From: CAJLIR01 sp964408085
GTDB taxonomy: Bacteria; Bacillota_I; Bacilli_A; RF39; UBA660
NCBI GenBank assembly: GCA_964408085.1
Contig: CAYOYB010000001.1
Coordinates: 62,001 to 126,000 of the forward strand
DNA: 64,000 nt
Direction: 5' to 3'
The notes beneath the pieces were generated by a model. That model saw nothing but the letters and a program-made list of their open reading frames with translations, did no database searches and was not told the origin of the DNA. Positions 8,433-17,684 of the stretch are shown here, one piece after another. Both the position numbers and the translations under genes were made by a program. Numbering within the stretch: position 1 is the first letter of the stretch; the number at the start of each line of letters is the position of its first letter.

Positions 8433-9321
8433 TTGTATTATTGTAGGATCAGGAGTTGCAGGAATGACATCAGCTATCTATTTAAAAAGAGCTGGGTTAA
8501 AAATTTTATTGTTAGAAAAAAGTGCCCCTGGAGGGCAAATTAATATGAGTCCTAAAGTAGAAAATTATCCTGGATTTAAAAATATAGAAGGAGCTATTTT
8601 AGCGACAAATATTTTTGAACAAACACAAAACTTAAATATTGAATATCAATATGGTAATGTTTCTAGCATAATAAAAAATAATGAAATTTTTAGTGTCAAA
8701 ACAGACCTAGAAGAATATTCTAGTAAAACAGTAATTATCGCAACAGGCAGAAAAGTTTCAAAATTAAATTTAGAGGCTGAAGAGGAATTAATTGGTAAGG
8801 GAATAAGTTATTGTGTTTTATGCGACGCTAATTTTTTTAAAGATGAAATTGTAAGTATTTTAGGTAATGATTATCGTACATTAGAGGAAGCGCTTTATTT
8901 AGCAAATATTTGTAAACAAATTAATATAATATGTGAAAAAGAAAATTTTGATAATAGTACTTTTTTATTAGAAAAGATAAATAAACTAAATAATATTAGA
9001 ATATATTATAATAGTAGAGTTATAAAACTAAATAATGAAGAACAAATGTTAAAATCAATTAAAATAAGTACTAAAAATGAAGAAAAGGAAATCGATTGTC
9101 GTGGATTATTTATTAGTAATCATAATCTACCAGAATTAGATTTTGAAAATGATATTGAATGTGAAAATAATTATATTATTGTTAATAAAGAAATGGGGAC
9201 AAATATTACTGGGCTATTTGCTTGTGGCGATATAATAAAAAAAGATATATATCAACTTACAACAGCAGTTGGTGAAGCTACAATAGCTGCCAATAGTGTA
9301 TTAAAATATTTGAGGGGGTAA
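8416..9321 (+). CDS. TrxB-like FAD/disulfide oxidoreductase lacking NADPH motifs
   Basis: The 301-residue protein follows the thioredoxin-reductase plan. It has an FAD-binding GSGVAG at residues 11-16, a redox CVLC at 133-136, and a C-terminal FAD motif GLFACGD followed by the usual QLTTAVGEA. However, the NADPH-binding GxGxxA segment is replaced by ILGNDYRTLEEA (about 148-159), and the HRR motif that follows in TrxB is absent (CEKENFD). Ferredoxin-dependent flavin thioredoxin reductases lack exactly these motifs, so the electron donor may not be NADPH. The substrate is probably thioredoxin or a thioredoxin-like protein. The gene sits where Bacillus has trxB, between lgt and yvcK, with a GGGAG ribosome site inside lgt. 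Confidence 0.8.
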   Translation: MTSIFDCIIVGSGVAGMTSAIYLKRAGLKILLLEKSAPGGQINMSPKVENYPGFKNIEGAILATNIFEQTQNLNIEYQYGNVSSIIKNNEIFSVKTDLEEYSSKTVIIATGRKVSKLNLEAEEELIGKGISYCVLCDANFFKDEIVSILGNDYRTLEEALYLANICKQINIICEKENFDNSTFLLEKINKLNNIRIYYNSRVIKLNNEEQMLKSIKISTKNEEKEIDCRGLFISNHNLPELDFENDIECENNYIIVNKEMGTNITGLFACGDIIKKDIYQLTTAVGEATIAANSVLKYLRG

Positions 9322-9326
9322 ACACC

Positions 9327-10268
9327 ATGAAGAAAAAAGTAGTTATTTTAGGTGGTGGAAATGGTTTATCAACATTATTACGTGGTATTAAAAATTTTCC
9401 AGTTGATATAACTGCAATTGTAACTGTTAGTGATGATGGAAAAAGTACAGGAAAACTTAGAGAAGAATTTAATATTCCAGCTGTAGGGGATATTAGAAGA
9501 GTTTTGGTTTCTTTAGCAGAAACAGAACCTTTAGTTGAGGAATTATTTAATTATCGTTTTCAAACAACTAGCGAATTAAATGGTCATACAGTTGGGAACC
9601 TACTTTTAACAGCGATTACTAATATTGCTGGAAATATGTCAGATGGCATTGAGTCTTTAAGTAAAGTTCTTAATTTAAAAGGAAAAGTTTTACCACTTAC
9701 TGAAGACAATTGTACACTTATGGCTAAGATGAGTGATGGTGTAACAGTAGAAGGTGAACATAATATTACTAGTTATGATGGTGTCATAAAAGAAGTTTTT
9801 TATAAAGAGAAACCTGTTTTGACTCCAGAGACAATGAAAGCAATCAAAGAAGCAGATTTAATCGTACTAAGCATGGGAAGTTTATATACTAGTATAATTC
9901 CTAATTTAATTGTTAAAGAAATGATTGAACAAATAGACGCTAGTTCAGCAAAAATAATGTATGTTTGTAATATTATGACGCAACCAGGTGAAACTGATGG
10001 TTTTAAAGTAAGTGACCATATAAATACTTTAAATAGATATTTAGGTAAGAAAAAAGTTGATACTGTTATTGTTAATGATGGAGATATTACACCAGAAATT
10101 ATTGAAAAATATTCTGTTTTAGAACAAAAAGATCCTGTAATATTAGATAAAGAAAATATTGATCCAAATATAAAAATAATCGAATGTGATTTAATCGATA
10201 CAAGTAGTGGAAAAATTGCTCATGATGTTTTAAAATTGGGTTTTAATATATTTTCTTGTATTTTATAG
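9327..10268 (+). CDS. yvcK: YvcK/gluconeogenesis-factor family protein
   Basis: The 313-residue protein begins with the family nucleotide-binding motif VVILGGGNGLSTLLRGIK and continues with VTVSDDGKSTGKLR, PAVGDIRRVL and NGHTVGNLLL, all typical of the CofD-like YvcK (UPF0052) family. YvcK binds UDP-sugars and in Bacillus is needed for growth on gluconeogenic carbon sources and for correct peptidoglycan synthesis. In most Bacilli the order is rapZ-yvcK-whiA. Here rapZ is missing and trxB-like lies 5 bp upstream. A GGGGG ribosome site overlaps the trxB-like stop. Confidence 0.95.
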   Translation: MKKKVVILGGGNGLSTLLRGIKNFPVDITAIVTVSDDGKSTGKLREEFNIPAVGDIRRVLVSLAETEPLVEELFNYRFQTTSELNGHTVGNLLLTAITNIAGNMSDGIESLSKVLNLKGKVLPLTEDNCTLMAKMSDGVTVEGEHNITSYDGVIKEVFYKEKPVLTPETMKAIKEADLIVLSMGSLYTSIIPNLIVKEMIEQIDASSAKIMYVCNIMTQPGETDGFKVSDHINTLNRYLGKKKVDTVIVNDGDITPEIIEKYSVLEQKDPVILDKENIDPNIKIIECDLIDTSSGKIAHDVLKLGFNIFSCIL

Positions 10269-10277
10269 GAAAATATA

Positions 10278-11207
10278 ATGTCTTTTACAGCAAATGTTAA
10301 AGCAGAGGTATGTTCTTTAAAAGTAACTGAAACAGAAAAAATAAGTGAACTATCAGCGATTATCAATAATATTTTGGAAATAGATGATATCATAAAAATA
10401 AGTACTGAAAATATAGTTGTTTTTAAACATATTTATGATTTAATTTTTGATATTTATCATCTAAAACCACGTATTATTGTTAGACAGGGTTATAATTTTA
10501 ATAAGAATTATCTATATATTTTGGAAATAAACAAAAATGTTGATAATATTTTAGAAGACCTTAGTATTAAAAAAAATAATAAAATATTGGATATTCCAGA
10601 ACCATATATTATTGATGACTTTGAATTATTTCGTTCTTATATGCGTGGACTTTTTATAGCAACAGGTAGTATTAATGACCCAAAGACTTCAAGGTATCAT
10701 TTAGAAATGATTGTTAATAAAAAAGATTATGCTGAATTCATTTCAGAAAAATTAAACAATAATAGATTAAATAGTAAAATTATCAAACGTGAAAATAAGT
10801 ATATGATTTATATTAAAGAATCAGAAAAAATAAGTGATTTTTTACGAATAATTAAGGCAAATAACGCTGTTCTTTATTATGAAGATATCAGAATTTATCG
10901 CGATTATAAAAATATGACTAATCGTCTTAATAATTGCGAACAAGCAAATATTGATAAAATGATATTAACAGCTAATGCTCAAGTTGGCGATATAGAATTA
11001 ATTGAGAGTGAGGCTAGTTTAGATTTATTACCAGATAAGGTTAAAGAAGTAGCTATTTATCGAAAAAAATATCCAGAAGTATCACTTTTGGAATTAAGTG
11101 AAATTATAACTTCTGAAACTGGACATGAAATAACTAAGTCTGGTATTTATCATCGTATGAAAAAAATTAATCAATTAGCAGATAAAATTAGAAATAATCA
11201 AAAGTAA
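10278..11207 (+). CDS. whiA: DNA-binding protein WhiA
   Basis: WhiA is a homing-endonuclease-derived DNA-binding protein, a sporulation regulator in Streptomyces and linked to cell division and chromosome segregation in Bacillus. The 309-residue protein starts with the typical SFTANVKAEVCSL. It has a LAGLIDADG-like centre (about 120-200: FRSYMRGLFIATGSI) and ends in a helix-turn-helix (LLELSEIITSETGHEITKSGIYHRM) that includes the characteristic SxLxxRxxx-type recognition helix. It follows yvcK by 9 bp. Its 3' end runs without a terminator into a decayed Rpn-type gene. Confidence 0.93.
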   Translation: MSFTANVKAEVCSLKVTETEKISELSAIINNILEIDDIIKISTENIVVFKHIYDLIFDIYHLKPRIIVRQGYNFNKNYLYILEINKNVDNILEDLSIKKNNKILDIPEPYIIDDFELFRSYMRGLFIATGSINDPKTSRYHLEMIVNKKDYAEFISEKLNNNRLNSKIIKRENKYMIYIKESEKISDFLRIIKANNAVLYYEDIRIYRDYKNMTNRLNNCEQANIDKMILTANAQVGDIELIESEASLDLLPDKVKEVAIYRKKYPEVSLLELSEIITSETGHEITKSGIYHRMKKINQLADKIRNNQK

Positions 11208-11221
11208 ATTTTGATTATTTT

Positions 11222-11689
11222 AGTTATTTTAAAGGAAATCAAGAAATCTACAAATTTCTTTATAAAGAAGAAAAAAGTAATATAATCTTACCAGAAAACA
11301 CGATAAAATATCATATAGACCTAGCATATATACATAATAAGTGTTATAATAAACCTGTAGAGAACTTAAGCAAATTTGAAAGATGTTGTTTATTATTAAT
11401 GGCAGAAACAAAAGAGTTTGCGCTTAAAATAGCAGGGAATGATAAGATAATGAAAAAAGTATATGAAAAATTAGAAAGTTTAAATAGCGATGAACAAATT
11501 ATAGGTTTATATGATGCTGAAAAAGAGGCAGAACGAGTTAAGCAAACACAATTGTTAGGAGCAAAAAGAGAAGGTCAAAAAGAAACAGCTATTGAAATAA
11601 GTAGAAATCTTTTAAAACAAGGTATAGATATTAACATTATCAGTAGTGCTACTAATTTAACTAAAGAAGAAATAGAATCTTTAAGGTAA
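11222..11689 (+). pseudogene. C-terminal remnant of an Rpn/PD-(D/E)XK family gene
   Basis: A start-codon-initiated reading begins only at 11399 (96 residues), but the same frame is open upstream through whiA's 3' end. It encodes recognisable family sequence: FLYKEE, an INLP-type ILPENTIKYHIDLAYI, then SKFERCCLLLMAETKEFA and a KREGQKE tail ending in ISSATNLTKEEIESL. This is the C-terminal half of the Rpn family (PD-(D/E)XK nuclease, transposase-like), compared with the intact copy at 27269. The nuclease half and a ribosome site are absent, so it is almost certainly decayed. Confidence 0.65.
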
Positions 11690-11781
11690 AACTTAGAGAT
11701 TTTTTAGTATATAATTAACAAAAATTTCTAAAGACATATTGATATTTTTGTAGTATAATATATATACAGATGGAGGTCAGT

Positions 11782-12765
11782 ATGGGAGAAACGTTTAAAC
11801 AATTAACGCAATTAATTAAAAATTGTGACAAAATTATATTTATGACTCACCAAAATATGGATTTAGATGGATTTGCTTCTATACTAGCTTTATCTAGTGT
11901 TGCAAACTCTTTAAAGAAAGATAACTATATCTTAATTGATAATAATCCAAGGAATTCATCAATAAAAAAATCAATAAATAAACTAAAAGAATCAAAATTA
12001 GAATTTAATTATATTTATAAAAAAGATATTTTAAATTATTTAACAGAACAAACGATTATAATTATTTTAGATGTGCATAAACCAGCTATGGTTGAAATGC
12101 CTAGTTTACTTACAAAAACAAACAATATAATTGTTATTGACCATCATATTAAATGTAAACAGTATATTCAAAATACTATTTTAAATTATATTAATTCTAA
12201 TATGTCTAGTACAATTGAAATAATATCAGGATATTTAAAATTTATGAATAAAAGTGTTGATCCTGTTATAGCTACAATGATGCTAGCTGGCATGGAAATA
12301 GATACTAATTCTTTTAATGTAAAAACTTCTGCAACAACTTATGAGACAGCTGCCTTTTTAATGAATATGGGCGCTGATAATGTCTTAAAACAAGAATTAT
12401 TAAAAGAAGATAAAGATGAATATATGTCTCGTCAAAAATATATTGAAAATAGTTATATGCTAAACAATAAAATAGCCATTTGTACGTTAGATACTAAAAT
12501 TGTTGATAATAATACTTTAGCTCAAATAGCTGAAGATTTACTACAATTTGATAATGTCGAAAGTGCTTATTGCATTGGTTATATAAGTAAAAATAAAGTA
12601 GGAATTAGTGCACGCTCTCTTGGTAAAGAAGATGTTGAACATATTATAAAAAATTTAGGTGGTGGGGGACATTCTACCGAAGCAGCAACACAAATTAAAA
12701 ATGTCAATATTGAATCAGCCTTAAATATGCTAATGAATGAGATAGATAAGGAAGTGGAAATTTAA
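11782..12765 (+). CDS. DHH/DHHA1 phosphodiesterase, GdpP-like but without N-terminal domains
   Basis: The 327-residue protein has the DHH motifs THQNMDLDGFAS (Asp27, Asp29), ILDVHKP and VIDHHIK, then DTNSF and a DHHA1 domain with NLGGGGHSTEAATQ. Sequence flow and location immediately upstream of rplI and dnaB match the catalytic half of GdpP (YybT), the c-di-AMP phosphodiesterase. Canonical GdpP is about 650 residues with two TM helices, a PAS-like domain and a degenerate GGDEF, all missing here. It could hydrolyse c-di-AMP, pApA or short oligonucleotides (NrnA-like). ATG 11782 is chosen because GGAGG at 11772-11776 precedes it; the in-frame ATG at 11770 overlaps that site. Confidence 0.85.
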   Translation: MGETFKQLTQLIKNCDKIIFMTHQNMDLDGFASILALSSVANSLKKDNYILIDNNPRNSSIKKSINKLKESKLEFNYIYKKDILNYLTEQTIIIILDVHKPAMVEMPSLLTKTNNIIVIDHHIKCKQYIQNTILNYINSNMSSTIEIISGYLKFMNKSVDPVIATMMLAGMEIDTNSFNVKTSATTYETAAFLMNMGADNVLKQELLKEDKDEYMSRQKYIENSYMLNNKIAICTLDTKIVDNNTLAQIAEDLLQFDNVESAYCIGYISKNKVGISARSLGKEDVEHIIKNLGGGGHSTEAATQIKNVNIESALNMLMNEIDKEVEI

Positions 12766-13212
12766 ATGAAAGTAATATTTCTAAAAGATGTTAAAGGTCA
12801 AGGTAAGAAAAATGAGATTAAAGAAGTTAGTGATGGTTATGGGAAAAACTTTTTAATAAATAAAGGTTATGCTGTTTTAGCTACTCCAACTAGCTTAAAA
12901 AGATTAAATCAAGAAAAATTAGAAAATAAGGATAAAGAAGAACTAGAGAAAAAACAAGCTTCAGAAGTTAAAGAAAAATTATCTAATATAAGTTTGAAAT
13001 TTAAAGTTAAAACTGGTGAACAAGATAGAGTATTTGGAAGTATTTCACCAAAGCAAATTGCAGTTGAATTAAAAAATAAAGGTTTTAATATTGATAAAAA
13101 AATGTTTAAATTAAATGATAACTTATCATGCTTAGGTTTTCATAATGTTGAAATTGAATTATACAAAGGAATAGTAGCAACTCTAAAAGTAGAGTTAATT
13201 AAGGAAAAATAG
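12766..13212 (+). CDS. rplI: 50S ribosomal protein L9
   Basis: The 148-residue protein has the L9 N-terminal RNA-binding domain (MKVIFLKDVKGQGKKNEIKEVSDGYGKNFLI), the long connecting helix and a C-terminal domain with KTGEQDRVFGSIS. L9 binds 23S rRNA near the L1 stalk base and helps to limit ribosome slippage. The gene begins directly after the phosphodiesterase stop and precedes dnaB by 8 bp, the conserved gdpP-rplI-dnaB order of Bacillota. Confidence 0.97.
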   Translation: MKVIFLKDVKGQGKKNEIKEVSDGYGKNFLINKGYAVLATPTSLKRLNQEKLENKDKEELEKKQASEVKEKLSNISLKFKVKTGEQDRVFGSISPKQIAVELKNKGFNIDKKMFKLNDNLSCLGFHNVEIELYKGIVATLKVELIKEK

Positions 13213-13220
13213 GTGATATT

Positions 13221-14600
13221 ATGGCAGAAAAAATAATGCCACATAATGATAATGCAGAAAAAGCTGTCTTGGGCTCGATGATTTTATCAAAACATGCACT
13301 ACAGCGTGGAATAGAGAATCTATCAGAGGAATTATTTTATTTAGATACTCATCAAAAAATATTTTCAGCTTTATCAGAACTTGCTAATAATAATCGTGCT
13401 ATTGATATGACAACACTTACAGATATATTAACTAATAAAAATTGGTTAAAACAAGTTGGTGATATTGAGTATCTTACAGAACTTTTTAATGCTGTTCCAA
13501 CAGCTTATAATATAGATGAATATATTGATATTGTTAATGATAAGGCTATAAGACGTCGTTTAATATCAGCAGGAACTGATATAGTTGACTCAGCATACCA
13601 AATTGATGAAGAACTAACAACAACTTTGGATAATGCTGAGCGAAAGATTTTAAATGTTGTTAAAACAAAACAAGGTACAGAATTTAAAACTATTCAAGAT
13701 GTTGTCTTAAAAGCTCAAACAGATTTAGAAAAGTTATCTCAAAATAAAGGAGAAGTTACAGGTTTAGCAACAAACTTTTCTGAAATTGATAAAATAACAT
13801 CTGGTTTGCATCCTAATGAGCTTATAATTATAGCTGCTCGTCCAGCCATGGGTAAAACAGCTTTTGCTCTTAATTTAGCTACTAATATAGCAGTCACTAA
13901 TAATAAAACAGTAGCCCTATTTAATTTAGAGATGGGTGCAGAACAACTAGTAAATCGTATGTTTTCTTCACTTGGTCAAGTAGAAGGTAATAAAATCAAA
14001 AGCGGATATCTAGAACATAATGATTGGAAAAGAATAGAAGAAGCGGTAAGTTTATTAGCTAAATCAAATATTTTTATTGATGATACACCAGGTATTAGTA
14101 TTGGTGAAATAAGAGCTAAGTGCAGACGTTTAGCTAGTTCCGAAAAAGGCTTAGACCTTGTAATTATCGATTATTTACAACTAATTACTGGTTCTGCTAA
14201 ATATGCAGGTAATCGCCAACAAGAAATTGCCGAAATTTCAAGATCATTAAAAACTTTAGCGATGGAACTAAATATTCCAATCATAGCTTTAGCGCAATTA
14301 TCACGTGATGTTGAAAAGAGACAAGGCGATAAAAGACCAATTTTAAGTGACTTAAGAGAGTCTGGTTCAATCGAGCAAGATGCCGATATTGTTTCATTTT
14401 TATATCGTGATGATTATTATAATAAATCTGGCAATATTAGCGAAGATGATACAGGAAATGAAAATATAACAGTTCCTTCGCTAGACCCAGAAACAAGTAT
14501 TATTGAATTCATTATTGCAAAACATCGTAATGGACCAACTTGTACAATTAAATTGTTATTTAAAAGAAATACAAGTACCTTTATTGATATAGAAAATTAG
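13221..14600 (+). CDS. dnaB: Replicative DNA helicase
   Basis: This is the hexameric 5'-3' helicase at the replication fork (called DnaC in Bacillus). The 459-residue protein has an N-terminal DnaB domain (NAEKAVLGSMIL), a linker, and a RecA-like motor with Walker A AARPAMGKTAFA (about residues 209-220), Walker B LVIIDYLQLI and the conserved SRDVEKR and RESGSIEQDAD motifs. The tail AKHRNGPTCTIKLLF is typical. No intein or insertion is present. The gene is in the rplI operon and is followed by the M23 peptidase gene 11 bp later. Confidence 0.97.
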   Translation: MAEKIMPHNDNAEKAVLGSMILSKHALQRGIENLSEELFYLDTHQKIFSALSELANNNRAIDMTTLTDILTNKNWLKQVGDIEYLTELFNAVPTAYNIDEYIDIVNDKAIRRRLISAGTDIVDSAYQIDEELTTTLDNAERKILNVVKTKQGTEFKTIQDVVLKAQTDLEKLSQNKGEVTGLATNFSEIDKITSGLHPNELIIIAARPAMGKTAFALNLATNIAVTNNKTVALFNLEMGAEQLVNRMFSSLGQVEGNKIKSGYLEHNDWKRIEEAVSLLAKSNIFIDDTPGISIGEIRAKCRRLASSEKGLDLVIIDYLQLITGSAKYAGNRQQEIAEISRSLKTLAMELNIPIIALAQLSRDVEKRQGDKRPILSDLRESGSIEQDADIVSFLYRDDYYNKSGNISEDDTGNENITVPSLDPETSIIEFIIAKHRNGPTCTIKLLFKRNTSTFIDIEN

Positions 14601-14611
14601 GAAGTGATAAG

Positions 14612-16321
14612 ATGAAAAAAATAGGAATGGGTATAATTGTAGCCATTTTAAGTTTAATGATTTTTATTTTAGGTTTCGATTATAGAGCAAATGAAATGCC
14701 CAACGAATATTATCAAGTATATCTTGATGATACATTAATGGGAACGATTCGCTCTAAAGAAGAATTATCAAATTATATTTCAGCTGAAGGTGAAAAGATA
14801 AAAAATAAAGTTGAAGACTATCAATTCTTATTAGATCGCGATTGTGATGAAAATCTAACATCAGAAGAACAAGAACGTTATAATAATATTTTATTAGAAT
14901 TTCAAAAGGAATATAGTAGCGAACTAAAATTATTAGCTAGAGGCGATGGAATCAATCAACAAAATTCTACTATTATAACCAATTGCATATCTGGAACCTT
15001 GACAGATAACGAAAAATATTTACTAAACAATTATATTCTTAAACATCAAATTTATTTATATGCTGATAAAATTAATGCACCAAATGGTTTACAAGTTAGA
15101 AAATTTACAACTTATAATAATCAAACAACTCCAGTTTCAGAAATCTATGAAGAGATATCTGAAAATAAATCATTTACAGTTAAAGGATATCAGATTTCTA
15201 TTAAATCTATTGACAGCGAAACAGCGAAAACAACAGTAGAAAATATTTATGTCTTAAATCCAGATATTTTTAAAAAAGCTGTTGAATCAATGATTAAAAC
15301 TTATTTAGGTGAAGTAGATTATAATGCTTATTATGATGAAACACAGGTAAAAATTCAAACAGTTGGTTATTATATAAATAATGTTTATGTTGAAGAAAAT
15401 ATTACAATTAAGGAAATGCAAATACCAGTTGATGAAATTATCTACATGGATGATGTTACTTTAGCTAAATATTTATTGTTTGGTACAACTGATCAACAAC
15501 AAACATATATAGTTCAAGATGGTGATACAATTAGCTCTATTGCCATGAACAATAAAATTAGTACCTCTGAATTCTTAATTTCTAATCGTCAATTTACAAG
15601 TGAATCAAGTTTATTATTTCCAGGACAACAAGTTGTAATAGGTGTTACTGATCCACAACTAAACGTTGTTATAGAAAAAGAAGTACGCGAAGAAGTTGAG
15701 AGTCAATATAATGTTACAGAGAGAATTAACCCTGATAAAGTTATTGGTAATGACACTGTAATTCAAAAAGGTGAAAATGGTTTATTAAGGGTTAGTCGTC
15801 TAACTAAGAGTATTAATGGAAATATTGTAAGTGTTGAACCAGTTGGTGAAAATGAAATATTAAAATATCCAATTGATGAAGTTATTGAACGTGGTGGAAA
15901 AGCTGCGCCAGGTACAGGAAGTGGAATTTTTGGATGGCCAACAAATCCAGGATATATGATTACGTCATATTATCAATGGAGAATTAGTCCAATTAATGGT
16001 TCTCGTGAATTCCACACAGGTTTAGATATAGCAGGAACAGGTTTCCGTTCTCCTCTTTATGCTGCTGATAATGGAACTGTAATTACAGCAGGATGGAGTA
16101 ATGGTGGTTGGGGTAATTATGTTGTTATCAATCATAATAATGGTTATTATACAATGTATGCTCATATGGATGAACAAATAATGACAGTTGGTCAAACAGT
16201 AGGAAAAGGCTCAGTAATTGGTTATATGGGGCATACTGGTTATGCAACTGGTGATCATGTCCATTATGAAGTTTGGTATGGTGGCGAGTGGCAGCGAGTT
16301 AATCCACTTAGTGTTTATTAA
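14612..16321 (+). CDS. Membrane-anchored LysM-G5-M23 cell wall peptidase
   Basis: The 569-residue protein has an N-terminal TM anchor (about residues 5-25) and a long linker with coiled character. A LysM domain follows (about 299-345, TYIVQDGDTISSIA...PGQQV), then a G5-like domain (about 350-425) and a C-terminal M23 lysostaphin-type domain (about 455-565). The M23 zinc ligands are visible: HTGLD (His468, Asp472) and HVHYE (His549, His551). The enzyme should cut peptide cross-links of peptidoglycan on the outside of the membrane. It is co-transcribed with dnaB and walJ; Bacillus has a related peptidase elsewhere. Its stop TAA is joined to the walJ start (TAATG). Confidence 0.93.
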   Translation: MKKIGMGIIVAILSLMIFILGFDYRANEMPNEYYQVYLDDTLMGTIRSKEELSNYISAEGEKIKNKVEDYQFLLDRDCDENLTSEEQERYNNILLEFQKEYSSELKLLARGDGINQQNSTIITNCISGTLTDNEKYLLNNYILKHQIYLYADKINAPNGLQVRKFTTYNNQTTPVSEIYEEISENKSFTVKGYQISIKSIDSETAKTTVENIYVLNPDIFKKAVESMIKTYLGEVDYNAYYDETQVKIQTVGYYINNVYVEENITIKEMQIPVDEIIYMDDVTLAKYLLFGTTDQQQTYIVQDGDTISSIAMNNKISTSEFLISNRQFTSESSLLFPGQQVVIGVTDPQLNVVIEKEVREEVESQYNVTERINPDKVIGNDTVIQKGENGLLRVSRLTKSINGNIVSVEPVGENEILKYPIDEVIERGGKAAPGTGSGIFGWPTNPGYMITSYYQWRISPINGSREFHTGLDIAGTGFRSPLYAADNGTVITAGWSNGGWGNYVVINHNNGYYTMYAHMDEQIMTVGQTVGKGSVIGYMGHTGYATGDHVHYEVWYGGEWQRVNPLSVY

Positions 16322-17085
16322 TGAGAGTATGTGTTCTATCCAGTGGTAGTGGTGGAAATTGTACCTATATCGAGAGCGAAAAAGCAAAAATTCTTATCGA
16401 TTTAGGTACATCATCACTATATACTGAAAAAAAATTGCAAGAATTAAATGTTGACCCTAATTGTATAGATGGAATATTTATTACGCACTCCCATGTTGAT
16501 CATATTAAAGGTATAAAAGTATTTTTAAAAAAATATCATACTAAACTATATTTAAGTGAAATAGTTTTAAAAGAAATTTATAATGAAATTAAACCAGAAT
16601 ATTATGAGTTAATTGATAAAAATATTATTCTAAATGATATTGATGTTACGATGTTTAAAATCTCTCATGATACAGAAGATGCTAATGGTTTTGTATTTGA
16701 GAATAATGGCAAAAGTGTTGTTTATATAACAGATACTGGATATATAAATATTCGTAATCATAAATTACTAACTAACAGAAGTATATATATTTTTGAAAGT
16801 AATCACGATGTTGAAATGTTAATGAATGGTCATTATCCTTACCATATAAAACAAAGAATTTTAGGAGATAAAGGCCATTTATCTAATAAAGATTCTGCTT
16901 ATTATTTATCTAAATTTATTGGTGATGATACAAAATGTGTAATTTTAGCGCACTTAAGTAAAGATAATAACACAAAAGAGTTAGCCTTAGAAACATTAAA
17001 AGAAAGTTTACAAAATAATAAAAAAAATTTTGATAATATTTTAGTAGCAGAACAGGATAAAAGAACTGAGTTGATAGAAGTATGA
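16321..17085 (+). CDS. walJ: MBL-fold hydrolase WalJ/YycJ
   Basis: The 254-residue metallo-beta-lactamase-fold protein shows SSGSGGNCTYI at the N-terminus and the metal motif THSHVDHIKG (about residues 58-67), followed by SHDTEDANGF and a final His in LAHLSKDNN. YycJ/WalJ lies next to rlmH in many Bacillota and is linked to DNA repair and to coordination of cell wall synthesis with division. The walRK two-component genes that usually accompany it are not in this window. The start overlaps the M23 gene stop, and the stop overlaps rlmH by 4 bp. Confidence 0.92.
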   Translation: MRVCVLSSGSGGNCTYIESEKAKILIDLGTSSLYTEKKLQELNVDPNCIDGIFITHSHVDHIKGIKVFLKKYHTKLYLSEIVLKEIYNEIKPEYYELIDKNIILNDIDVTMFKISHDTEDANGFVFENNGKSVVYITDTGYINIRNHKLLTNRSIYIFESNHDVEMLMNGHYPYHIKQRILGDKGHLSNKDSAYYLSKFIGDDTKCVILAHLSKDNNTKELALETLKESLQNNKKNFDNILVAEQDKRTELIEV

Positions 17086-17537
17086 TAAAAATACTTTGTG
17101 TTGGCAAAATAAAAGAAAAATATTTTAGTGATGCTATTGCAGAATATCAAAAAAGAATTTCAAAATATACTAAATTAGAAATAATTGAAGTGGAAGATAT
17201 TTTTGAACAAAATGTTTCAGATATTAAGAAAAAAGAAGGAGAACTTTTAAATAAATATATATCTTCTAAGGATTATGTCATAACATTAGAAATAGAAGGT
17301 AAATTACTTGATTCTATTGAGTTGTCAAAGAAAATATCTGATACATTAATAATTAATTCTAATATCGTTTTTATAATTGGTGGTTCTTATGGACTAGCTG
17401 ATAGTATAAAAGAAAGAAGTAATTATGCTATATCATTTTCTAAATTGACTTTTCCACATCAATTATTTAGAGTACTATTATTAGAACAAATATATCGTTC
17501 ATATAAGATTATAAATAACGAGAGTTATCATAAATAA
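17082..17537 (+). CDS. rlmH: 23S rRNA pseudouridine-1915 N3-methyltransferase
   Basis: RlmH is a SPOUT-class SAM methyltransferase that modifies Psi1915 in helix 69 of 23S rRNA on assembled 70S ribosomes. The 151-residue protein is close to the usual 155-159. It has the knot region VFIIGGSYGLAD and the C-terminal signature LTFPHQLFRVLLLEQIYRSYKI ending in YHK, which carries the substrate-contacting His/Tyr. It overlaps walJ by 4 bp and is followed by a strong terminator, ending the operon that starts near the phosphodiesterase. Confidence 0.96.
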   Translation: MIKILCVGKIKEKYFSDAIAEYQKRISKYTKLEIIEVEDIFEQNVSDIKKKEGELLNKYISSKDYVITLEIEGKLLDSIELSKKISDTLIINSNIVFIIGGSYGLADSIKERSNYAISFSKLTFPHQLFRVLLLEQIYRSYKIINNESYHK

Positions 17538-17571
17538 AAAGTTTTACACTAGGAATGTGCAAAACTTTTTT
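17536..17571 (+). terminator. Rho-independent terminator after rlmH
   Basis: AAAAAGTTTTACAC (17536-17549) pairs with GTGCAAAACTTTTT with one mismatch over a 7-nt loop, ending in a T-run. Confidence 0.8.
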
Positions 17572-17659
17572 ATATGTATTAAGAAATAAAGTTCAAATAA
17601 TAAAAATAGGGTAATATTAGATACTTTTGAACAAAAAATGTGCAAAAGTATGTTTAAAA

Positions 17660-17684
17660 CAAAAAATACTGAAAAATCAGTATT
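17660..17684 (-). terminator. Rho-independent terminator of the pyrophosphatase gene
   Basis: On the minus strand, AATACTGA pairs with TCAGTATT (plus-strand 17665-17672 and 17677-17684) over a 4-nt loop, followed by six T residues. It overlaps the stop region of the minus-strand gene. Confidence 0.75.

Noticed and set aside
14309..14318. ATCACGTGAT in dnaB and TTCACGTGAA in rpsJ (about 50374-50383) as further parS sites
   Set aside because: Only the 8-10 bp cores match; the outer TGT/ACA bases are missing, and both encode ordinary protein sequence.
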